Assembly (NCBI RefSeq): GCF_000429045.1
Contig: NZ_AUBC01000012.1
Location: 124,001 to 188,000 of the forward strand
Reading direction: 5' to 3'
DNA length: 64,000 nt
From: Salinarimonas rosea DSM 21201
Lineage (GTDB): Bacteria > Pseudomonadota > Alphaproteobacteria > Rhizobiales > Beijerinckiaceae
Shown: piece by piece, positions 58,131-64,000 of the stretch
How positions within the stretch are numbered: the stretch's first letter is position 1
Layout: each line of letters begins with the position of its first letter
Notes under the pieces: generated by a model
Told to the model about the DNA's origin: nothing
Database searches by the model: none
What the model saw: only the letters and a program-made list of their open reading frames with translations
Made by a program: the position numbers and the translations under genes

Positions 58131-59348
58131 TTGCCGTCCCCAGCACCCTCCCGGCTCCGCGCCGCCGCCGCCTCGCCGATCGTCTTCCTGATGACGCTCG
58201 CCTTCGTGAACTGGCTCGGCTTCGCGAGCTGGCAGGCGCTGCTCAACAACTTCGCCAAGGACGCGGCGGGATTCGACGGCTTCCAGATCGGCGTGCTCCA
58301 GTCGGTGCGCGAGATCCCCGGCTTCCTGGCCTTCACCGCCGCCTTCCTGTTCATGATCATGCGCGAGCAGACGCTCGCCTATCTCTCGATCCTGATGCTC
58401 GGCGTCGGCGTCGCGCTGACCGGGTACCTGCCCTCGTTCTGGGGGCTGATCCTGACGACGACGATCATGTCGGTGGGCTTCCACTATTTCGAGACGGCGA
58501 ACCAGGCGCTTTCGCTGCAGCTCCTGACGAAGAAGGAAGCCCCGCGCGGGATCGGCAAGATCTACGGGGCCGCTGCGGCGGCGCAGCTCGTCGCCTACGG
58601 CGGCATTGCCGGCGCCTTCCTGGTCATGCAGCCGTCCTACGAGGTCATGTACCTCGTCGCCGGCGGGGCGACGATCGGGCTCGGACTCCTGGCGATGGCG
58701 GGCTTCCGGCGCTTCCAGGGCGAGACGAGGCAGAACCGCGGCATCGTGCTGCGCAGGCGCTACTGGCTCTACTACGCGCTCACCTTCCTGTCGGGAGCGC
58801 GGCGGCAGATCTTCATGGCGTTCGGCGCCTTCCTGCTCGTCGAGCGCTTCGGCTACGAGGTGAGCACGCTGGCGCAGCTCCTCTTCCTCACCTGTGCCGT
58901 CAACGTCGTCGCCGCGCCGCTGCTCGGGCGCGCCATCGGCCGGTTCGGCGAGCGCGCGACGATCCTCGCCGAGAACATGGTGCTCGTCGTCGTCTTCCTC
59001 GGCTACGCCTTCACCGGCTCGGCGCTGGTGGCCGGCGCGCTGTTCGTGCTCGACGGGGTGTTCTTCACGCTGACGATCGCGCAGAAGACCTACTTCCAGA
59101 AGATCGGCGACCCCGCCGACATCGCGCCCACGGCGTCGGTCGCCTTCACCATCAACCACATCGCCGCCGTCGCGATGCCGGTGACCTTCGGCGTGATCTG
59201 GATGAGCGACCCGTCTGCCGTCTTCCTCATCGGCGCGGCGATCGCCTGCGGCTCGCTGGCGCTGGCCTTCCTGGTGCCGCGCCACCCCGACGCCGGGCGC
59301 GAGACGGTGCTGTCGCGGCCGGCGGCGGCGCCGATACCGGCGGAGTAG
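58131..59348 (+). CDS. MFS transporter
   Basis: A 405-residue protein with about 12 helices. The first is SPIVFLMTLAFVNWLGFASW; loop 2-3 and the middle loop (GFRRFQGETRQNRGIVLRRR, about residues 197-216) are basic as usual. Motifs are only loosely MFS-like (LGRAIGRFGERATILAENM corresponds to motif A in the second half). TTG 58131 is chosen because GGAG lies 9 nt upstream; the first ATG in frame (58191) would cut into helix 1. The substrate is not visible. Confidence 0.8.
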   Translation: MPSPAPSRLRAAAASPIVFLMTLAFVNWLGFASWQALLNNFAKDAAGFDGFQIGVLQSVREIPGFLAFTAAFLFMIMREQTLAYLSILMLGVGVALTGYLPSFWGLILTTTIMSVGFHYFETANQALSLQLLTKKEAPRGIGKIYGAAAAAQLVAYGGIAGAFLVMQPSYEVMYLVAGGATIGLGLLAMAGFRRFQGETRQNRGIVLRRRYWLYYALTFLSGARRQIFMAFGAFLLVERFGYEVSTLAQLLFLTCAVNVVAAPLLGRAIGRFGERATILAENMVLVVVFLGYAFTGSALVAGALFVLDGVFFTLTIAQKTYFQKIGDPADIAPTASVAFTINHIAAVAMPVTFGVIWMSDPSAVFLIGAAIACGSLALAFLVPRHPDAGRETVLSRPAAAPIPAE

Positions 59349-59405
59349 GGCCGGGAGATTGGCAGCGGTGATCGCGCGACTCGCCGCCCTGCACGCGAAC
59401 GCGCA

Positions 59406-59705
59406 TCAGACTCCGGTGATGAGCATATCCAGCGCCTCGACGATCCGGCTGTGATGGGGCCCGAGGTTCGTGACCGCGGTCCCCAGGGCTCGTCTCGGTA
59501 TGGCCGCCAGCAGCTGCGTCGCCATGACGTACTCGGTCACCCCGATCGTGAAGACCGGGTTGAGGCGTCCGATCGGCTTGGGCGCGACGTTTTTCGGGAG
59601 CAGAGGCACCACGACCCGGGTGTTGAGCTCCTCGAGCAGGTCGGCCTGCACGTCGAGCAGATATCCGACGCCGCCCGGATTGGGAAAGACGTCGAGACGC
59701 GCCAT
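59406..59705 (-). CDS. ccdB: CcdB family toxin
   Basis: A 99-residue CcdB: ARLDVFPNP, YLLDVQADLLEELNTRVVVP (the LLxxxxTRxVVPL core) and MATQLLAAIPRRALGT. CcdB traps DNA gyrase on DNA. In F-plasmid CcdB the last residues W99-G100-I101 contact GyrA; here the end is ITGV, with threonine in place of tryptophan, so potency or target may differ, although I recall similar ends in other chromosomal homologues. The ATG overlaps the ccdA stop (TGATG), the usual antitoxin-toxin coupling. Confidence 0.9.
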   Translation of the reverse strand: MARLDVFPNPGGVGYLLDVQADLLEELNTRVVVPLLPKNVAPKPIGRLNPVFTIGVTEYVMATQLLAAIPRRALGTAVTNLGPHHSRIVEALDMLITGV

Positions 59706-59935
59706 CAGAACATGCGGTAGCGCTCGAGCGGAAGGCCGTGCTCGTCCACCCAAGCGTTCGCCGCCCGGATCGCCTCCGCGTTCTCCTCGCGCCAACGATC
59801 CGCCTGCACGCTGCGCAGGGCGCGCCTCAAGCCGTCTTCCGCAGCGCGGACGAGGTCGACATCGTGCGCGCGCGCCCGCTCGAGCAGGGCCGGATCGACG
59901 TGCAAACCCGTTCTGTCCATCGCCTCGTCGCTCAA
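59705..59935 (-). CDS. ccdA: CcdA family antitoxin
   Basis: A 76-residue protein ending in the conserved CcdB-neutralising tail: WREENAEAIRAANAWVDEHG then LPLERYRMF. The N-terminus (LHVDPALLERARAHDVDLVRAAEDGL) is a ribbon-helix-helix that would bind the operon's own operator. The start is either TTG 59935, which has GGAGGAG at good spacing, or ATG 59920, which has not; I favour the TTG. A weak antitoxin start is unusual because antitoxin normally must be in excess. Confidence 0.9.
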   Translation of the reverse strand: MSDEAMDRTGLHVDPALLERARAHDVDLVRAAEDGLRRALRSVQADRWREENAEAIRAANAWVDEHGLPLERYRMF

Positions 59936-60036
59936 ACTGCTCCTCCGCCTCGCCGGACTGCGTCGCCTTCGTCAGCATAGGCCCGCCGACCGCATGGCGC
60001 AACGCGGCGACGCTCGGCGCAGCGCCGCCGGAACGC

Positions 60037-60066
60037 GAGAGGGCGGCCCCGCGGGACCGCCCTCTC
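60037..60066 (-). terminator. Terminator hairpin behind yidC
   Basis: GAGAGGGCGG (60037-60046) and CCGCCCTCTC (60057-60066) form a perfect 10-bp stem; the 10-nt loop can pair further (CCCGCGGG). It lies 33 nt past the yidC stop on the minus strand. Confidence 0.65.
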
Positions 60067-60098
60067 GTCGGGTCTCGATTTTCGCGGCCGTGCGCCGC

Positions 60099-61940
60099 TC
60101 AGCCGCCCTTGGCGGCGGCCCGCCCGCCGCCGAGCATCTTCTTGAGGTTGTCCCACAGCTCGATCTTCACGCCGTGCCGGCGCATGATGAAGCCCTGCTG
60201 CAGCACCGAGAGGAAGTTGTTCCAGGCCCAGTAGATCACCAGGCCGGCCGGGAAGGAGGCCAGCATGAAGGTGAAGATCACCGGCATCCAGGTGAACACC
60301 GCCTTCTGCACCGGGTCCGGCGGCTCCGGGTTCATCTTCATCTGGACGAACATCGTCGCGCCCATGACGAGCGGCCAGACGCCGACCGTCAAGAGCGCCG
60401 GCGTGTCGTAGGGCAGCAGCCCGAACAGGTTGAAGATCGAGGTCGGGTCCGGCGCGGCGAGGTCCTGCACCCAGCCGAAGAACGGCGCGTGGCGCATCTC
60501 GATCGTGACGAACAGCACCTTGTAGAGCGCGAAGAAGACCGGGATCTGGATCAGCACCGGCCAGCAGCCGGCGACCGGGTTGATCTTCTCCCGCTTGTAG
60601 AGGTCCATCAGCTCCTGCTGCTGCTTCATCCGGTCGTCGCCGTAGCGCTCGCGGATGGCCACCATCTCAGGCTGCACGGCCTTCATCTTCGCCATGGAGG
60701 CGTAGGACTTGTTGGCGAGCGGCAGAAAGAAGATCTTCAGGATGACGGTGACGATCAGGATCGCGACGCCGAAGTTGCCGAACACGCCGAAGAAGAAGTC
60801 GAGCGCGTAGAACATCGGCTTGGTGATGAAGTAGAACCACCCCCAGTCGATCAACAGGTCGAACTGCCGGATGCCGTAGGCCTCGCCGTAGCCGTCGACG
60901 ACGTCGACCTCCTTGGCGCCCGCGAAGAGGCGCTTGGTCGAGGTCGCGGTCTCGCCGGGGGCGAGGGTCCGCGCCGCGCCGAGCGCGTCGGCCTGGAAGA
61001 TCGGCGCGCCGCCGGCGCTCTCCGCCGTGTAGCGACCGGTGAAGCTCGTCTCCTGGTCGGGGACGATGGCGGTGGCCCAGTACTTGTCGGTGATGCCGAC
61101 CCAGCCGCCGGTCACGTCGCGCCAGGCCTCGCCGGTGACCGAGGTGCGCAGCGGGTCGGCCTCGACGACGTCGTCGTAGCCCCATTCCTGCAGGCCCTCG
61201 TCGCCCAGGACGCCAATGAAGCCCTCGTGGATGACGAAGTAGCCGAGCACGTCGGGCATGCCGTGGCGCGACACGAGGCCGTAGGGATACAGCGTGATCG
61301 GCTCGCCGGACTGGTTGAGCGCGCGGTCCTCGATCGTGAAGAGCGCGTCCTCGTCCACCGAGATCTCGCGCTCAAAGACGATGCCCGCCTCGTTGGTCCA
61401 GGAGAGCGTGACCGGGCTCTGCGGGGTGAGCGCCTGCGCGTCCGCCTGCCAGACGGTCTGCGAATCGGGCACGCCGCCGGGCACCTCGCCGCCGCCGATC
61501 CAGCCGAACTCGGCGTAGTACGGGGTGGCGCTGTTCGAGGGCGACAGCAGCACGATCGGGTCCGAGCCCGGCTCCGGCGTCTCGAAATAGTCCTTGAGGA
61601 TGAGGTCGTCGATGCGCGCGCCGCGCAGGTTGATCGAGCCCTCCTTCGAGGGAGTCGAGATCGGCAGGCGCGGGGCGGCCGCGAGGGCGGCCTCGCGGGT
61701 CGCGGGCAGGTTCGCCCCCGGCACGAGCGTCTGCATCGGCGCGCCCGGCGCGATGCCGCCGTCCGAGGGCAGCGGCAGGTTCGGCTGGGCCGGGTCGACG
61801 GCCTGCGCCGCCTGCTGCTGAGCCGCGAGCTCGGCCTCGCGCTGCGCCTGCGGCGCCGCGTAGAAGTACGTCCAGGCGACGAACACGATCACCGAGAGGA
61901 CGATCGCCAGGATCAGGTTGCGGGAGTCTTCGTCGCGCAT
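60099..61940 (-). CDS. yidC: Membrane protein insertase YidC
   Basis: A 613-residue insertase of normal proteobacterial length. N-terminal signal-anchor ([20 protein letters not shown]), a large periplasmic beta domain (about 60-350), then the conserved core with [13 protein letters not shown]-like [18 protein letters not shown], the hydrophilic-groove helix, [20 protein letters not shown] and the last helices. It inserts proteins into the inner membrane with or without SecYEG. It starts 5 nt behind rnpA; the operon is rpmH-rnpA-yidC. Confidence 0.97.
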   Translation of the reverse strand: MRDEDSRNLILAIVLSVIVFVAWTYFYAAPQAQREAELAAQQQAAQAVDPAQPNLPLPSDGGIAPGAPMQTLVPGANLPATREAALAAAPRLPISTPSKEGSINLRGARIDDLILKDYFETPEPGSDPIVLLSPSNSATPYYAEFGWIGGGEVPGGVPDSQTVWQADAQALTPQSPVTLSWTNEAGIVFEREISVDEDALFTIEDRALNQSGEPITLYPYGLVSRHGMPDVLGYFVIHEGFIGVLGDEGLQEWGYDDVVEADPLRTSVTGEAWRDVTGGWVGITDKYWATAIVPDQETSFTGRYTAESAGGAPIFQADALGAARTLAPGETATSTKRLFAGAKEVDVVDGYGEAYGIRQFDLLIDWGWFYFITKPMFYALDFFFGVFGNFGVAILIVTVILKIFFLPLANKSYASMAKMKAVQPEMVAIRERYGDDRMKQQQELMDLYKREKINPVAGCWPVLIQIPVFFALYKVLFVTIEMRHAPFFGWVQDLAAPDPTSIFNLFGLLPYDTPALLTVGVWPLVMGATMFVQMKMNPEPPDPVQKAVFTWMPVIFTFMLASFPAGLVIYWAWNNFLSVLQQGFIMRRHGVKIELWDNLKKMLGGGRAAAKGG

Positions 61941-61945
61941 GAGCT

Positions 61946-62482
61946 CTACGGGGTCGCTTCGGGATTGCCGGGGGGAGGCGCGTCGCGCCGGCTCGTGCCG
62001 CTGCCGCGGCGGCGCCCGCGCGGGGCACCCCCGCGGTCGGGCCGCGCGCCGCCGGGCTTGGTCACCACGTGGAGGGCGCGCGCGAAATCGTCAATGAGGG
62101 AGGAATACGGCGCCACGAGCGCCGGGCGCCGGGCGATCACGACGACGTCCGCCGGGGGAAGCGGATCGGGCGGGCGCGGCGCGCCGGCGGCCGGGTCCGC
62201 CGCGACGTCGTGCCGCGCATGGTCGAGGGCCTCCGGGGCCCCTCGCGCCGCGAGCGCATCGCGGGTCGCGTGACGCAGGCGCCGCTTGATGCGGTTGCGC
62301 TCGACGGCGTTGCCGACCTTCTTCGTCACCGTGAAGCCGACACGCAGCGAGGCGTCGTCCTCGCGCAAGAGGCCCTGCACCGTCATGCGCTCGGAATGGA
62401 AACGGCGGCCCGAGGCCGCCGCGACGAACTCCCGTCGTTTCGTCAGGCGACCGGCACGCGGCGCGTCGTTCGTCCCGCGCAT
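61946..62482 (-). CDS. rnpA: Ribonuclease P protein component
   Basis: A 178-residue protein: [20 protein letters not shown] at the start, [20 protein letters not shown] and the RNR motif [10 protein letters not shown] (62-71), which contacts the catalytic RNA and tRNA leader. The core ends at about 140; a 40-residue tail rich in P, G and R ([20 protein letters not shown]) follows, and a Pro/Ala insert lies at about 95-112, so it is longer than the usual 110-140. ATG 62482 is the first methionine before the core. It lies between rpmH and yidC. Confidence 0.93.
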   Translation of the reverse strand: MRGTNDAPRAGRLTKRREFVAAASGRRFHSERMTVQGLLREDDASLRVGFTVTKKVGNAVERNRIKRRLRHATRDALAARGAPEALDHARHDVAADPAAGAPRPPDPLPPADVVVIARRPALVAPYSSLIDDFARALHVVTKPGGARPDRGGAPRGRRRGSGTSRRDAPPPGNPEATP

Positions 62483-62513
62483 CGCCCGTTCGCCCCCCAC
62501 CGCCCTCGTCCGC

Positions 62514-62648
62514 TCAGGCGGAGAGGCGCTTGCGCCCCTTGGCGCGACGATTGGCGATGACCTTGCGGCCGCCGACGGTCGCCATGCGCGCACGGAAACC
62601 GTGGCGGCGCTTGCGCACGAGCTTGCTGGGTTGATACGTCCTCTTCAC
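62514..62648 (-). CDS. rpmH: 50S ribosomal protein L34
   Basis: A 44-residue protein, [20 protein letters not shown] and [15 protein letters not shown], a full-length L34 of the large ribosomal subunit. The start codon is GTG (62646-62648), preceded by GGAGACGAGGCC on the minus strand. First gene of rpmH-rnpA-yidC; rnpA starts 31 nt after its stop. The promoter is visible at 62794-62822. Confidence 0.97.
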   Translation of the reverse strand: MKRTYQPSKLVRKRRHGFRARMATVGGRKVIANRRAKGRKRLSA

Positions 62649-62965
62649 GGCCTCGTCTCCGGTCGCTTCTCGCGGGCTCGTCCTGGATGCCACGCGGAAG
62701 GGGTCCGAGAGACCCTCGCGCGACGCCCGCGGCTTTTCGTGATGCACAGGTGAGCCGGCGCCGCTCGCGCGGAGCGCCGCTCCAGTCGGGCGGCTTATGA
62801 AGGATGGGGCCTCGAAAGTCAACGCGAGGACGGGCGGTGCGCACGGCCCGCGGCGACCGCCCGGGCGCGGTCACGAAACGCTCGCCACGCCGGACGGCGT
62901 ATGGTAGGCGCATCGGCTCAAACCGTCATGCGAGGAGGCGCGCCCGGGCGCGCCGTTCGAGGTTC
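62649..62965. other. Divergent intergenic region between rpmH and the TPR gene
   Basis: 317 nt without a gene. It holds the rpmH promoter (62794-62822) and its leader of about 138 nt, in which I see no convincing hairpin switch. The right part (62830-62965) should hold the promoter of the TPR gene; no clear -35/-10 found there. Confidence 0.5.
62794..62822 (-). promoter_or_regulatory. Promoter of the rpmH-rnpA-yidC operon
   Basis: On the minus strand TTGACT (62822-62817) and CATAAG (62799-62794) are spaced by 17 nt, matching the sigma-70 consensus in 5/6 and 4/6 positions. Transcription should begin near 62787. Confidence 0.65.
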
Positions 62966-63625
62966 ATGGATCAGTTCACCCGCGAGGTCGACGAGGAATA
63001 TCGCCGCGCGCAAATGGCGGCGCTGTGGAAGCGCTTCGGGCCGCTCGTCGTGGGCGTGCTCGTGGTCGTCGTCGTGGGCGTCGCCGGATACACGTGGTGG
63101 GAGGCGCGCGAGCGCCAGCGCGCGGAGCAGGCCTCGCTCGCGCTGTACGAGGCGTCGAGCCTGGTCGAGCAGGGCCGCGGCGACGAGGCGCGCGCGCTGC
63201 TCTCCGGCCTCGCCGAGGATGCGCCCGGCGCCGCGGGCGTGCTCGCCCGGCTGCGCCTCGCGGCGCTCGCCGCACAGACGGATACCGCCGCGGGCGTCGC
63301 GGCCTACGAGGCGATCGCGTCCGACGCGGCCGCGCCCGGCGTCCTGCGCGACCTCGCCCGCTTGCGCGCCGCGCTGCTCCAGGTCGATTCCGCGCCCGAT
63401 GCCGCGCTGCCCGTCCTGCAGAGCCTGGCCGCGGGGGAGGGCGCCTTCCGCCATACCGCCCGCGAGCAGCTCGGCCTCGCCGCGCTCCGGCGTGGCGACT
63501 ACGATGCCGCCGGCGAGTGGTTCGACCGCGTCGCCGTCGATCCGCAGACGCCCGGCGCGCTGCGCCAGCGCCTCGCCGTCTATTCCGCCCTCGTCGCCGC
63601 CGGCCCGCTCGGCGCCGCGAACTGA
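62966..63625 (+). CDS. YfgM-like tetratricopeptide membrane protein
   Basis: A 219-residue protein: short cytoplasmic N-terminus [20 protein letters not shown], one membrane helix ([18 protein letters not shown], about 29-46), then a periplasmic helical repeat domain (TPR_21) with [20 protein letters not shown] and [20 protein letters not shown]. YfgM is a partner of PpiD and the Sec translocon in E. coli. The next gene is der, as in many proteobacteria (yfgM, bamB, der), although no bamB-like gene lies between them here. Confidence 0.88.
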   Translation: MDQFTREVDEEYRRAQMAALWKRFGPLVVGVLVVVVVGVAGYTWWEARERQRAEQASLALYEASSLVEQGRGDEARALLSGLAEDAPGAAGVLARLRLAALAAQTDTAAGVAAYEAIASDAAAPGVLRDLARLRAALLQVDSAPDAALPVLQSLAAGEGAFRHTAREQLGLAALRRGDYDAAGEWFDRVAVDPQTPGALRQRLAVYSALVAAGPLGAAN

Positions 63626-63653
63626 GAGAGAGCCCGCCCGCGCGGGACGCACC

Positions 63654-64000
63654 ATGTCGCTCGTCGTCGCCGTCGTCGGCCGCCCCAATGTGGGCAAGTC
63701 GACCCTGTTCAACCGCCTCGTCGGCAAGAAGCTCGCGCTTGTCGACGATCGCCCCGGCGTGACCCGCGACCGGCGCGAGGGCGACGGGAAGCTCGCCGAC
63801 CTGCGCTTCCGCATCATCGACACCGCGGGCCTCGAGGAGGCCGACCCGAATAGCCTCGCCGGGCGCATGCGCGCGCAGACCGAGCGCGCCATCGCCGACG
63901 CCGACGTGGTGCTCTTCGTCATGGACGCGCGCACCGGCCTGCTGCCGGCGGACCAGCCGTTCGCGGAGCTGGTGCGGCGCTCCGGCAAGCCGGTGATTCT
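63654..64000 (+). CDS. der: GTPase Der, N-terminal part (cut by window edge)
   Basis: 115 codons of the first GTPase domain: G1 GRPNVGKS (residues 9-16), switch I with the G2 threonine in [11 protein letters not shown]3 DTAGLEEA, and [20 protein letters not shown]. Der (EngA) has two GTPase domains and is needed for 50S subunit assembly. The rest lies beyond the window. It starts 28 nt behind the TPR gene. Confidence 0.95.
   Translation, partial: MSLVVAVVGRPNVGKSTLFNRLVGKKLALVDDRPGVTRDRREGDGKLADLRFRIIDTAGLEEADPNSLAGRMRAQTERAIADADVVLFVMDARTGLLPADQPFAELVRRSGKPVI

Noticed and set aside
1-64000. tRNA, rRNA, prophage or insertion-sequence genes
   Set aside because: I looked for cloverleaf-like segments, rRNA cores, integrases and transposase motifs and saw none; a tRNAscan and a profile search would be needed to exclude them fully.

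Overview
The window looks like chromosomal DNA of a very GC-rich alphaproteobacterium, most likely of the Hyphomicrobiales (Rhizobiales) type. The evidence is the group of alphaproteobacterial families (GapR, DUF1036, DUF1244, DUF882, TRAP transporters), the order rpmH-rnpA-yidC, and heavy use of 1-4 nt gene overlaps. I saw no tRNA, rRNA, CRISPR array, transposase or phage gene. The genus is not decided by anything I can see.

Left part (1-9.7 kb): a sensor-protein plus chemoreceptor pair; a four-gene operon for lipid-linked glycosyl transfer (GtrB-like transferase, methyltransferase, GtrA flippase, large membrane protein); a lipoprotein; the glycerate kinase / DUF1036 / pyruvate kinase operon; DUF1244; and gapR. 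Directly behind gapR lies a short gene graveyard (9703-10298): a broken glycoside hydrolase family 65 gene with a nonsense codon, a deletion and a frame change, then a truncated cold-shock gene.

Middle part (10.4-37.5 kb): an uptake and scavenging region. It has three TRAP systems (10447-13438, 29193-32035, 33075-35968), one peptide-type ABC importer (19455-24958), an M32 carboxypeptidase, an M20 peptidase, a creatininase-family amidohydrolase, a carbon-nitrogen hydrolase, an RraA-family protein, a D-aminoacylase-type deacylase, two short-chain dehydrogenases, an ApbA/PanE-type reductase and an EamA exporter. Three local regulators (one GntR, two LysR) lie beside these groups. Two of them face a transporter across a short intergenic region that holds a near-perfect or perfect palindrome (19402-19423 and 32963-32983). 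The theme is import and hydrolysis of amide-bonded or N-acylated small molecules; the exact substrates are not visible.

Right part (37.5-64 kb): DUF763, a glutathione S-transferase and a WYL regulator; a periplasmic cluster of cytochrome c, DUF305, lipoprotein and DUF411; a small secreted protein present in three tandem copies (43838-44849); a second chemoreceptor; two envelope enzymes (DUF882 and an L,D-transpeptidase) with in-frame 15-bp repeats; an orphan NtrC-type regulator; oligoendopeptidase F; an ABC1-family kinase; a universal stress protein; an MFS transporter; a ccdAB toxin-antitoxin pair; the rpmH-rnpA-yidC operon with a readable promoter; a YfgM-like TPR protein; and the start of der, cut by the window edge.
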